A DNA stretch of 64,000 bases. Origin: Sphingopyxis sp. GTDB taxonomy: Bacteria; Pseudomonadota; Alphaproteobacteria; Sphingomonadales; Sphingomonadaceae. Shown piece by piece: positions 33,975 to 44,952 of this stretch. The notes under the pieces are model-generated. The model had not been told where the DNA came from. It was given only the letters and a program-made list of their open reading frames with translations, and did no database searches. The DNA is taken from positions 1 to 64,000 of the forward strand of contig NVXM01000008.1 of assembly GCA_002733865.1 (NCBI GenBank), read 5' to 3'. Each line of letters starts with the position of its first letter. Position 1 is the first letter of the stretch. Both the position numbers and the translations under genes were made by a program.

Positions 33975-34022
33975 TGCCCGTATATAGAAATGAATCAGGG
34001 GCCTTGCACCCCCTATGTCGGA

Positions 34023-34232
34023 TTATTCTTCGGACTGGCTGGCCGCGGTATCGGCAGGCCCGCCGATCATCACGAATCGCCGATCGCAATAGCCGCAGTC
34101 GACATAGCCTTTTTCGTCAATCTCCAGCCATACGCGTGGATGACCGAGCGCTGCGCCGCCCGGGATATCGGTGGCACCGTCGCAAGCATTGCGTTTCTTG
34201 GCGGTTCTGACAATTTCTGGAGCGTCGATCAT
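34023..34232 (-). CDS. Zinc-finger (zf-CHCC) domain protein
   Basis: 69 residues from the ATG at 34230-34232; the open frame is longer but upstream codons do not fit the family. The CHCC pattern is clear: C17 in KRNACDG, H31 in ALGHPRV, and the pair C46-x2-C49 in [10 protein letters not shown]. Proteins of this family are related to the NDUFS6 accessory subunit of complex I and bind zinc; the bacterial role is uncertain. It is divergent from the ABC ATPase gene. Confidence 0.85.
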   Translation of the reverse strand: MIDAPEIVRTAKKRNACDGATDIPGGAALGHPRVWLEIDEKGYVDCGYCDRRFVMIGGPADTAASQSEE

Positions 34233-34353
34233 GCCAGAGCGATTAGCAACGGATGCGATGCCGCGCAATCCTGCAAATGCAGCCTGATCCGGTTTTTGAG
34301 CAGGATGCGGCAAAGCCTTTGATTGTAACCCACAAGATGGTTATGCGAAGCGC

Positions 34354-35292
34354 ATGACAAATGCAGCGATCTCGATCCAGAATCTTTCAAAAACCTATTC
34401 GGGCGGCAAGCAGGCACTGGACGATGTCAGTTTTGATGTTCCGCGCGGGTCCATTTTCGGTCTTTTGGGCCCCAATGGCGCTGGCAAATCAACCTTGATC
34501 AACATTCTCTCCGGGATGGTCCGCAAGACCAGCGGCAGCGCCAGCATCTGGGGATTCGATATCGATGACAACCCGCGCAACGCCAAGGCGTCGATCGGGA
34601 TCGTGCCGCAGGAGATCATTTTTGATCCCTTCTTCACCCCGTCCGAGGCGCTGGAGGTACAGGCAGGGCTTTATGGCGTCCCGAAAGCGAACCGCCGGAC
34701 GATGGAATTGCTGCGGGCGGTGCATCTCGAAGACAAGGCCGATGCCTATGCGCGCACCCTGTCGGGCGGCATGAAACGACGGTTGCTGGTCGCCAAGGCG
34801 ATGGTCCACTCCCCTCCTATTCTGGTGCTGGACGAGCCAACCGCTGGCGTCGATATCGACCTCAGGCAGCAGCTTTGGGAATATGTGGTGGAACTGAACC
34901 GGTCCGGCGTGACGATCGTGCTGACAACCCATTATCTGGAAGAAGCGGAAAATCTGTGCGACCGCATCGCGATTATCAACCATGGCAAGCTGATCGCCAA
35001 CAAGCCGACACCGGAACTGGTCGACATGGCGCGCGAGAAGCTGGTCGAGCTGACGCTGGACCGCGATATCAGTGACGTACAGGACGCGGCTTCCTTTGCC
35101 AATGACCTGTTCGAGAAAGCCGAGATTATCGGACCGCGCACGGTTGCGGTCACCTATAACAAGGACCGGACCAATGCCGGTGGCGTGATGGCCGCGATCC
35201 AGGACCGGGGCTTTGCAATCGTTGACGTGACGACAAGAGAAGCGGATCTGGAGGATGTGTTTCTCAATCTCACCCGCGCCAAAGCGGCTTGA
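34354..35292 (+). CDS. ABC transporter ATP-binding protein
   Basis: 312 residues. Walker A GPNGAGKST (near 40), Q-loop VPQE, signature LSGGMKRR, Walker B ILVLDEPTAGVD and a His switch TTHYLEEAE are all present, followed by a C-terminal domain ending in a DVFLNLT text typical of multidrug/NodI-type export ATPases. No permease gene is adjacent, so its membrane partner lies elsewhere or is lost. It precedes nadB by 102 bases on the same strand. Confidence 0.93.
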   Translation: MTNAAISIQNLSKTYSGGKQALDDVSFDVPRGSIFGLLGPNGAGKSTLINILSGMVRKTSGSASIWGFDIDDNPRNAKASIGIVPQEIIFDPFFTPSEALEVQAGLYGVPKANRRTMELLRAVHLEDKADAYARTLSGGMKRRLLVAKAMVHSPPILVLDEPTAGVDIDLRQQLWEYVVELNRSGVTIVLTTHYLEEAENLCDRIAIINHGKLIANKPTPELVDMAREKLVELTLDRDISDVQDAASFANDLFEKAEIIGPRTVAVTYNKDRTNAGGVMAAIQDRGFAIVDVTTREADLEDVFLNLTRAKAA

Positions 35293-35394
35293 ACAGAATG
35301 CCCGGTCTTCGGTCCGCAGGGGGTCAGCCTATCAAGCCGCGCCAATCCATCAACGGCCGCCGCTTGGCGGACTCAGACTAACGGAACCAATCGA

Positions 35395-36987
35395 TTGAAC
35401 CATGACGTTATCATTGTCGGGTCCGGCGCTGCCGGACTAAGCGCCGCAATCACACTGGCGCGCACCCATAAGGTATTGGTGCTGGCCAAGGGTGAACTGA
35501 CCGGCGGCTCCACCTCCTGGGCGCAGGGGGGGATTGCTGCGGTGCTGGACGCGGGTGACACGTTCGAAAATCATATCAATGACACGATGGTCGCAGGCGC
35601 TGGCCTCAATCGCCGCGAAACCGTTGAATTTGTCGTGGAAAATGCTCCGGCTGCGATTGCGCGGCTGGAAGACATGGGCGTCCCCTTCAACAAGGAAGCG
35701 GAAGTCCTGCATCTGACCCGTGAAGGCGGGCACAGCCACCGGCGGATTGTCCATGTCGACGATGCGACCGGCTGGGCGGTGCAGGAAGCCTTGCAGAACA
35801 CGGCTGCAGCCCATCCAAATATCACGCTGAGACCGCATATGGTGGCGATTGACCTGATCGTTGACCGCCACGCCGAAACCCCGACCGGTGCCAACAATGT
35901 CTGGGGCGTCTATGCGCTCAACAATGAAACCGGTCATGTCGAGACGCTGACTTCGCGGGCGACAATCATGGCCAGCGGCGGCGCCGGACGGACCTATCTC
36001 TTCTCCACTGCACCACGCGGCGCGACCGGCGACGGCATCGCCATGGCCTGGCGCGCGGGTGCGCGGGTTTCCAATATGGAGATGATGCAGTTTCACCCGA
36101 CCTGCCTCTACAATCTCGAGGTCAAGAATTTCCTGATCACCGAGGCCGTACGCGGCGAAGGCGGGCATCTGAAGCTGCCGGAAGAGGCCGACGATGAAGC
36201 GGGCGATCGCTTCATGGCCCGCTTCGATCCGGAGCGCATGGAACTGGCGCCGCGTGATATTGTCGCTCGCGCCAATGATCATGAGATCAAGCGGCTCGGG
36301 CTAGACTATGTCGATCTCGATATTTCCCACCGCGACCCGGAATTTGTGAAAGGCCATTTCCCGAATATCTATGACAAGCTGATCGGGCTGGGCATCGACA
36401 TGACCAGGGAGCCGATTCCGGTGGTGCCGGCACAGCATTACACCTGCGGCGGGATATTGATCGATCTGGCGGGCCGCACAGACCTGCCCGGCCTCTATGC
36501 GGCGGGCGAGTCGAGCGAGAGCGGGCTGCACGGAGCCAACCGGCTGGCGTCCAACAGCCTACTGGAGTGTTTCGTATTCGGCGATGCGGCGGCGCGGGAT
36601 ATTGCCGAACATTGGGACGACCTCCCTGCCCCTCCTGCGATCCGTCCCTGGGATGAAAGCCGGGTTACCGACAGCGACGAAGAGGTGGTGATCAAGCAGA
36701 CCTGGACGGAGATTCGCCGCTTCATGTGGAATTATGTCGGCATCGTCCGCACCACCAAGCGGCTCGAACGCGCCCAGCACCGCATCGATCTGCTGCGCGG
36801 CGAAGTGCAGGAATATTACGGCAATTTCCGCGTCACCCAGGATCTGATTGAATTGCGCAATCTGATCGAGGTGGCGGATCTGATCGTGAAATCGGCGCTG
36901 GCGCGGAAGGAAAGCCGGGGATTGCATTATATTACCGATTATCCGGATTTGCTGCCGGAGGCGGTGGATACGGTTTTGGTGCCTTAG
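35395..36987 (+). CDS. nadB: L-aspartate oxidase
   Basis: 530 residues from a TTG with no strong ribosome site; no nearer Met exists. NadB oxidises aspartate to iminoaspartate, the first step of NAD synthesis. The Rossmann motif VIIVGSGAAGLSAA binds FAD, and the active-site Arg/His region is visible in EAVRGEGGHL and HYTCGGILID, with ESSESGLHGANRLASNSLLE near the end. NadA and NadC are not in the window. Confidence 0.95.
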   Translation: MNHDVIIVGSGAAGLSAAITLARTHKVLVLAKGELTGGSTSWAQGGIAAVLDAGDTFENHINDTMVAGAGLNRRETVEFVVENAPAAIARLEDMGVPFNKEAEVLHLTREGGHSHRRIVHVDDATGWAVQEALQNTAAAHPNITLRPHMVAIDLIVDRHAETPTGANNVWGVYALNNETGHVETLTSRATIMASGGAGRTYLFSTAPRGATGDGIAMAWRAGARVSNMEMMQFHPTCLYNLEVKNFLITEAVRGEGGHLKLPEEADDEAGDRFMARFDPERMELAPRDIVARANDHEIKRLGLDYVDLDISHRDPEFVKGHFPNIYDKLIGLGIDMTREPIPVVPAQHYTCGGILIDLAGRTDLPGLYAAGESSESGLHGANRLASNSLLECFVFGDAAARDIAEHWDDLPAPPAIRPWDESRVTDSDEEVVIKQTWTEIRRFMWNYVGIVRTTKRLERAQHRIDLLRGEVQEYYGNFRVTQDLIELRNLIEVADLIVKSALARKESRGLHYITDYPDLLPEAVDTVLVP

Positions 36988-37063
36988 TGGGCTAGTCGTG
37001 GCTATTTATGGAGTGATACTGAGGTTCGGGATATTCACATGAACTTCCGTCGCTCAAGCGACA

Positions 37064-37447
37064 TCAGCGAATTTCCGGTCGAATCCATGTGAGCTCAGGA
37101 TTCTTGACGCACCATTCCAGCAAATCCAGTTCTTCAGGAGATGCGACCCTTGCGGATTTGAATGTCACGACAGTTCTGTCTCCACGGGGGAAAACAGATA
37201 ATCGCGAACTATCCGGGTGCACATATACTGAACCAGTGCGACGATGGACCCGGCCTATCAGTACATATTCGAATTGCGCAAACACGCGGCTGCGGTTTCC
37301 AGACCTCAAACACCCCTCTACTTCGGAAAATGCAAAGCGAGACTCCCGATCAAACCGCGTTTGCGTCTCCATTTTCGAGCTTTCGTGCGAGATAGCCAGC
37401 CATGCCGCCACAGCGAGTCCCGCACCGCTGAGACAAACAATACTCAC
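37064..37447 (-). CDS. Membrane-anchored small protein, unknown function; start codon irregular
   Basis: 127 residues if translated from the GTG at 37445-37447. A better N-terminus (M)NRIAAVSIVCLSG would start at an in-frame ATC (37463-37465), which lies 5 bases after a perfect GGAGG (37471-37475); no canonical start is available there. A hydrophobic segment (AAVSIVCLSGAGLAVAAWLA) is followed by a soluble part with FAFSEVEGCLRSG and RVASPEELDLLEWCVKN. Single N-terminal membrane anchor, two cysteines. Family not recognised. A long frame also exists on the opposite strand, but it has no protein-like features. Confidence 0.55.
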   Translation of the reverse strand: MSIVCLSGAGLAVAAWLAISHESSKMETQTRFDRESRFAFSEVEGCLRSGNRSRVFAQFEYVLIGRVHRRTGSVYVHPDSSRLSVFPRGDRTVVTFKSARVASPEELDLLEWCVKNPELTWIRPEIR

Positions 37448-37515
37448 CGCGGCGATCCGATTGATTTTTGCCTCCTACCGATTGCGTTAGAGCCCCGATT
37501 TTAGAGTGGAGCACA

Positions 37516-39726
37516 TCATTTATTACTGCTGCGCACCACCTTGTCACTCGTCTTGTATTTCTCCAGATCCTTCGGATCAAACCAGACCGGCTTCAGCTTC
37601 TTGTCGACAAACAGCTGCATCTGGTCGGTGTAATGCGGTGAATCCGGCCTCGTAGTGGCGGCGCCGAAGGGCTGGATTGAGCGGGAGTCGACCTTGCCGT
37701 CCTTGCCCCACTCGATGAACATGATGAAGCTGTCGCCGTGGCGCACCGATAGCCGTCCGTCCTCTTCAACATCCCACAGGGTCGAGGCGCGGATTGTGTC
37801 GTTGCCACCATCCACGGGCAGATCGACATCGCCCTGCCGCATCCGCAATACGTCCATCATTGGCGGATCAATCTGGCCGAAATATTGCGTCAGATGATCG
37901 ACCGTTTCCTCCAGTATCTGGCGCGGATCGGGCATTTCACCGCGCTGATAATGCGACTTGTTGGCCGGGCGCAGCACCATCAGCGCGAGCGCGTCTGCCG
38001 GGTCTTTGCCGTCGAGATTCCAGTCCCACTGGCCGAGCAATTGCTGCGCCTTGAGCAGCTTTGCGCTGTCCTTCAGATCGAGCGCGGCTATCCGGTCCAG
38101 CCAGTCCTTGGCATAGCCCGCTTTTTCGTAGCCGGTATCATATTTGATCGCCCACAATTCTGCATCGGTGATTGTGCCATCGGAACTGGCCTCTTCAAGC
38201 AAGGCGATCGACCGGCGGGATCGGTTGGTCTCATCATCCTCGATCCCAAGCAGCGGCGAGAAATTGTCCGGCTTCAGTTCGTCGCCCGGTCCGGCAGCGA
38301 TATAGGGGGTGTTATTGGCGTTCATGACATAGCCTGATGCCGGATTGACGATGGCGGGAACGCGAGTGAACGGCAGGGTTTTCTGCCACAGTGCCTTTGA
38401 CGTGTCGCCGGGCAGCACGCCGCGCCAGTCATAGCCTTCCGGGCGGTCGGGGAACATGGCGTTGTAATACAGCCCGATATTGCCCTCGGCATCGGCATAG
38501 ATGAAATTGGTCGCAGGAACGCCCTGCCCCGCCATCGCCGCCTGCCATTGGTCGAAATTCTTCGCCTTGTTGATCCGGTAATATTGGGTCAGCATGTCGA
38601 GTTCGTCGATGCCGGCATAGCGCAGCGCATAGGCGCCACTGTCGTTCATGATCACCGGTCCGTGGATCGAACGATAGGCGATCTGCGGATAGGGAATGAC
38701 GAAGGGACCGAATTTGATTTTCAGCCAGACGCGTTTCTTTTCAAGCGGCTTCCACTCGCCGTCAAAGCGATAGGCATCCTTCTTGTCATTCAGCGTGAGC
38801 TTGTAAATGTCGACCAGATCGGGGCGGTTGACCGTGTTGGTCCAGCCGAGATATTTGTTGTGGCCGAGAAACGGAAACGGCGAACCGGGAAAATTGGCAC
38901 CGGCGAAGTCCCAGCCTTCATCGCTGTGCACGACCAGCTCGTACCAGGCGACATTGCCGCGCAGTGGCTGGTGGGAGTTGGAGATCAGGCGGGTCTTGCC
39001 ATCGGGCGAGAGCGATGGCGCGAGGGCGTAGGCATTGGAGCCATTTTCATCCGGGTCGGAGCCGACCGGGGTGGCCGGTTTTTCCTCAATCATCTTGTCA
39101 GGGCTCAGCGGGTGGACGGATTTTTTGTCCGGCTGGCCGGTCAGACGCGGACCGCCTTCACGCGGCAAGGGCTTGTTCTCGACCAGCGCCTGCACCGGAT
39201 TGTTGAGTCCGAAGAAAAACGGCGAGCGCAGGACAAAACCGGCAGCGATATCCTGACCATTGACCGGGAACAATTTGGCCAGCTTCACTTCCTCGGGATG
39301 GTCCTTGGCATAGGCGTTGAGGCCGGACGCATAGCCGGCGAGCACGGCCCGGACATCGGCTGGCAGGCTGTCATATTTGCGACTCACGGTCCCGCGCACA
39401 TCGAGCAGCGCAGCAATATAGTCGATCGGCGCGCTGTCCGCGCCATTGAGCGTTGCCATCCGGCCGCGCGTCATCGCGGTCACTTCCTGCAGCGTCGAAA
39501 AATCATCTTCGGAATGGGCGTAAGCCACGCCATAGGCGACATCGGCATCGGTCTTGCCGAATATATGCGGAACCCCGAATTCATCGCGCACGATCCGGGC
39601 TTCATAAGCGTGGGCTGGCGGCGGAGCGGATTCGGTGACGCTCAACGGTTCCCAGACCATCAGACCAATTGCAATGCCGATAATGATGATGATCAGCCCG
39701 ATGCCCGCACGCTTAAGTGTTTTCAC
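37516..39726 (-). CDS. Penicillin acylase family N-terminal-nucleophile hydrolase
   Basis: 736 residues. A membrane/signal segment (11-24) exports the chain. The alpha part includes ARIVRDEFGVPHIFGKTD, and the self-cleavage site is DENGS230NAYAL, where Ser230 becomes the new N-terminus and nucleophile of the beta chain. The beta chain contains HQPLRGNVAWYELVVHS and NTVNRPDLVDIY. Relatives hydrolyse amides, including acyl-homoserine lactones (QuiP/PvdQ), penicillin and aculeacin. The sequence alone does not decide between them. It would act in the periplasm. It is divergent from clpB. Confidence 0.92.
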   Translation of the reverse strand: MKTLKRAGIGLIIIIIGIAIGLMVWEPLSVTESAPPPAHAYEARIVRDEFGVPHIFGKTDADVAYGVAYAHSEDDFSTLQEVTAMTRGRMATLNGADSAPIDYIAALLDVRGTVSRKYDSLPADVRAVLAGYASGLNAYAKDHPEEVKLAKLFPVNGQDIAAGFVLRSPFFFGLNNPVQALVENKPLPREGGPRLTGQPDKKSVHPLSPDKMIEEKPATPVGSDPDENGSNAYALAPSLSPDGKTRLISNSHQPLRGNVAWYELVVHSDEGWDFAGANFPGSPFPFLGHNKYLGWTNTVNRPDLVDIYKLTLNDKKDAYRFDGEWKPLEKKRVWLKIKFGPFVIPYPQIAYRSIHGPVIMNDSGAYALRYAGIDELDMLTQYYRINKAKNFDQWQAAMAGQGVPATNFIYADAEGNIGLYYNAMFPDRPEGYDWRGVLPGDTSKALWQKTLPFTRVPAIVNPASGYVMNANNTPYIAAGPGDELKPDNFSPLLGIEDDETNRSRRSIALLEEASSDGTITDAELWAIKYDTGYEKAGYAKDWLDRIAALDLKDSAKLLKAQQLLGQWDWNLDGKDPADALALMVLRPANKSHYQRGEMPDPRQILEETVDHLTQYFGQIDPPMMDVLRMRQGDVDLPVDGGNDTIRASTLWDVEEDGRLSVRHGDSFIMFIEWGKDGKVDSRSIQPFGAATTRPDSPHYTDQMQLFVDKKLKPVWFDPKDLEKYKTSDKVVRSSNK

Positions 39727-39885
39727 GTATGTTTTCCTCTCAGACAGCTTCTTAAGCTGTGTGCACTTTACCTGTGCAGAGCGCGCACCATATAGCCCTG
39801 ACAGAAAAAGTCATCAACATGGTTGTGTTGCAAGAGTACAACACCATATTCAGGGTAAGAGACTGAGAACGAACAGGATGAATCC

Positions 39886-42480
<2,595 letters not shown>

Positions 42481-42517
42481 GCTTGCACAATCCGGCCCTC
42501 ACAGGCACATAGCGGCG

Positions 42518-43564
42518 ATGAATTTAGCTGCGAGACAGACCGAGATCATTGACGACGCTGACTATCTGGCGCACCGCTACGATGAAGTCGCCGATGGTTT
42601 CCGGTTTGTCCACGTGCCGCGGGACGTACATCGCTCCAGCACATTCATTACCGACGAGCATTTGCCGAATGTGCATGACTATGAACTGATCAGCAGAGCC
42701 GATCTCGCCAAGGCGGAAATACCGACTGTGCCTGTCCATTTCATATTCCATTCGGCTTATTGCTGTTCGACGATGATGGCGCGGGCGTTTGATATCCCCG
42801 GCGTTTCGATGGGATTGAAGGAGCCAGTGATTCTCAATGATATGATCGGCTGGCGCCGCCGCGGAGCAGACCGGCAGAAGCTGGCGGCAGTGCTCGACAA
42901 GTCGCTGGAGCTTCTGGCCAGACCAATGGGCGATGACCGCGCGGTCATTATCAAGCCATCCAATATCTGCACACCGCTCGCTATAGCTTCGCTGCAATTA
43001 CGGCCGGAATCGAAGGCGTTGCTCTTATACGCGCCACTGCAGTCCTATCTCCAGTCGATCGCAAAAAAGGAGATGTGGGGACGCATCTGGGTGCGTGACG
43101 TGCTGATCGGGACGTTGAAAGACGGCTATGCCGTCGGCGGATTTTCGCAAGAGCAGCTGCTGCAGCTCACCGATCTGCAGGTGGCCGCGATTGGCTGGCT
43201 CTCGCAACACGCGGCTTTTGCAAAGATCATCGAGACTATCGGTCCTGACCGGGTCAAAACGCTGGACAGCGACAGCTTCCTGGCAATGCAGGAGGCGACG
43301 CTGCAATCGCTAAATCAATTGTTCGCTCTCGATATGGACGACACGCAAATTGCGCAGACACTTCAAGGCCCTGCATTCACCAGCCATTCGAAGCTGGATC
43401 AGGCGAAGTCCGGATCGGTTTTTGATGCCAGTGCCAGACATCGTGAACAAAAAGAAGTTTCTGCTCTCCATGGTCCCGAAATCGAGATGGTCTGCAAATG
43501 GACTTCCGCCGTGGCAGACAGCCAGGACATCAAAATGGATCAGGCATCCGCATTATTGCGATAA
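42518..43564 (+). CDS. P-loop/sulfotransferase-like protein, unknown function
   Basis: 348 residues, 37 bases after clpB. No signal peptide. The stretch VHFIFHSAYCCSTMMARAF (73-91) has the hydrophobic strand plus S/T-rich loop of a sulfotransferase-type phosphosulfate-binding site (H78, S79, C82, C83, S84, T85), and RVKTLDSDSFLAM resembles a later strand of that fold. The protein is otherwise unrecognised. The resemblance to sulfotransferases is plausible but the exact donor and acceptor are unknown. Confidence 0.6.
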   Translation: MNLAARQTEIIDDADYLAHRYDEVADGFRFVHVPRDVHRSSTFITDEHLPNVHDYELISRADLAKAEIPTVPVHFIFHSAYCCSTMMARAFDIPGVSMGLKEPVILNDMIGWRRRGADRQKLAAVLDKSLELLARPMGDDRAVIIKPSNICTPLAIASLQLRPESKALLLYAPLQSYLQSIAKKEMWGRIWVRDVLIGTLKDGYAVGGFSQEQLLQLTDLQVAAIGWLSQHAAFAKIIETIGPDRVKTLDSDSFLAMQEATLQSLNQLFALDMDDTQIAQTLQGPAFTSHSKLDQAKSGSVFDASARHREQKEVSALHGPEIEMVCKWTSAVADSQDIKMDQASALLR

Positions 43565-43586
43565 CGTCCGTTTCTGGAAACGAAGA

Positions 43587-43901
43587 TCAGTTGCTCTCAG
43601 CCATCCCAGACTGCAGACCATCTACGAACTCCTGAGATTCCCGAGATCCCTTCCGGACATATTCGGCCCATTCCGCATTGGTCATGCAAATACGCTTCTT
43701 TTTCGCAAGCGAACCAATCACAGGTTCGGACCGGCAACGAACATAGTTCGGATCACGGCGGTCCGTTATCCTCTTGGGCTTTTTGGATTTCTGGCTCGCT
43801 TCTGCCCCCTCTTTGGAGTTCTTGTCCGCAGCATGTGCAGGAACCACCAAGGCCAGAGCAGAGGCGAAAGCCAGAGCGGGTGCGAGAGAAAAATATTTCA
43901 T
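43587..43901 (-). CDS. Two-cysteine periplasmic protein, paralog 1 of 3
   Basis: 104 residues from the ATG at 43899-43901. Signal peptide MKYFSLAPALAFASALALVV with a cut after AHA. The mature core KRITDRRDPNYVRCRSEPVI, then GSLAKKKRICMTNAEWAEYV contains cysteines C56 and C72. The 16-residue spacing between them, the GSLA turn and the CMTNxEW end are shared with the two following genes, so it is a member of a tandem family. A similar CRxE...GSxL..xRVC.T..EW pattern is common in small exported proteins of sphingomonads. The cysteines probably form a disulfide. Function unknown. Confidence 0.78.
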   Translation of the reverse strand: MKYFSLAPALAFASALALVVPAHAADKNSKEGAEASQKSKKPKRITDRRDPNYVRCRSEPVIGSLAKKKRICMTNAEWAEYVRKGSRESQEFVDGLQSGMAESN

Positions 43902-44100
43902 CGAATTTCTCCAAAAGGGCCGATATTTGTCCAATTCATACCGCAGGTGCGAAATCATTGCAAGTTGCGCTCCGTAAAAGCGCCGCTTGTAACAGCATCG
44001 GCTTTGTCTGCCTGCAGGAACGAGACGCTACGCAGCGAACTCTGGGCAATAGCATCTAAAAGATAGCCTTAACAGCGAACCTCAGGTCGCTGGTTGGTTT

Positions 44101-44418
44101 TTACTGGACATCCGTTCGCAGTCCCCCATCCATGTCAGATACAAATTGATTGGATCGGCGGTTGCCTTCCTGTATGTGGGCGGCCCATTCGCTGTTGGTC
44201 ATGCAGACCCGCCGCTTTTTGGCCAGGGACCCGATAATCGGCTCTAGCCGGCAACGTACATAATCGGGATGACGGCGATCAGTGATCCTCTTTGGCACAT
44301 GCGAGTCATCCGCTTCATCCTTGGGAGATTCCTTGTCTCCTGACGCGATTGCAGGCTGAGCAGCAATCAATAAGGTCGCCAATCCGCCAAGCGACAATGA
44401 ATATAGAAATTTTTTCAT
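44101..44418 (-). CDS. Two-cysteine periplasmic protein, paralog 2 of 3
   Basis: 105 residues from the ATG at 44416-44418, with GAGAGGA upstream. Signal peptide MKKFLYSLSLGGLATLLIAA ending at AIA. The core KRITDRRHPDYVRCRLEPII then GSLAKKRRVCMTNSEWAAHI has C56 and C72, the same positions as in paralog 1. The tail (NRRSNQFVSDMDGG) is also shared. The signal and linker regions differ, which suggests divergence after duplication but with the core kept. Confidence 0.78.
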   Translation of the reverse strand: MKKFLYSLSLGGLATLLIAAQPAIASGDKESPKDEADDSHVPKRITDRRHPDYVRCRLEPIIGSLAKKRRVCMTNSEWAAHIQEGNRRSNQFVSDMDGGLRTDVQ

Positions 44419-44486
44419 GCAAATCCTCTCATGGGTCAGCGCCAAGAGACCAAAATATTGTAACAGCCGGGTTCGGCGTATCTTTG

Positions 44487-44837
44487 TCAGGGACGGGAAC
44501 TGTCTGACGGCGCAATCGGAAACCGGCTGTCAGACGTCCCTACCGCAGTGCCGTCGACAAATTGCCGAGCCTCTGCATTTCCTTTTCGAGAATATTCCGC
44601 CCATTTCTCGTTGGTCATACAAATCTTGCGTGTCCGAGCAAGAGATCCAATAACTGGCTCCTTTCGACAGCGCACATAATCAGGATGCCGTCGATCAGTG
44701 ATGCGCTCCTGACCAGTTTTTGCATCGTTCGCTTGAGCTTCGCTGGCACTTGCAGCGACCGGCTGGGCCATTGTTATGAAGATCACGCCGGTAATGGCCG
44801 GCGAAGTAATACTCAATAAACTTGCCAAGTTTTTCAT
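44487..44837 (-). CDS. Two-cysteine periplasmic protein, paralog 3 of 3
   Basis: 116 residues. Signal peptide MKNLASLLSITSPAITGVIF with a cut near AAS. The core QERITDRRHPDYVRCRKEPV then IGSLARTRKICMTNEKWAEY contains C57 and C73. It has a longer Ser/Arg-rich tail than its paralogs. It is the first of the three in transcription order and lies between the other two and the large TonB-dependent receptor gene, whose stop is 116 bases upstream on the same strand. Confidence 0.76.
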   Translation of the reverse strand: MKNLASLLSITSPAITGVIFITMAQPVAASASEAQANDAKTGQERITDRRHPDYVRCRKEPVIGSLARTRKICMTNEKWAEYSRKGNAEARQFVDGTAVGTSDSRFPIAPSDSSRP

Positions 44838-44952
44838 AATATTTCCTCTCTGGATATCGTTCCATATCAGAAAGTAGGCAAATTTTCAATTATGGACAAA
44901 AAAAGGGCGGCTCCGAAGAACCGCCCTCTTTGTGATCATTATAATCTTTGGA

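Noticed and set aside
39727..39885. Heat-shock sigma-32 promoter before clpB
   Set aside because: A CCATAT is present, but no CTTGAA-like -35 lies at the right spacing.
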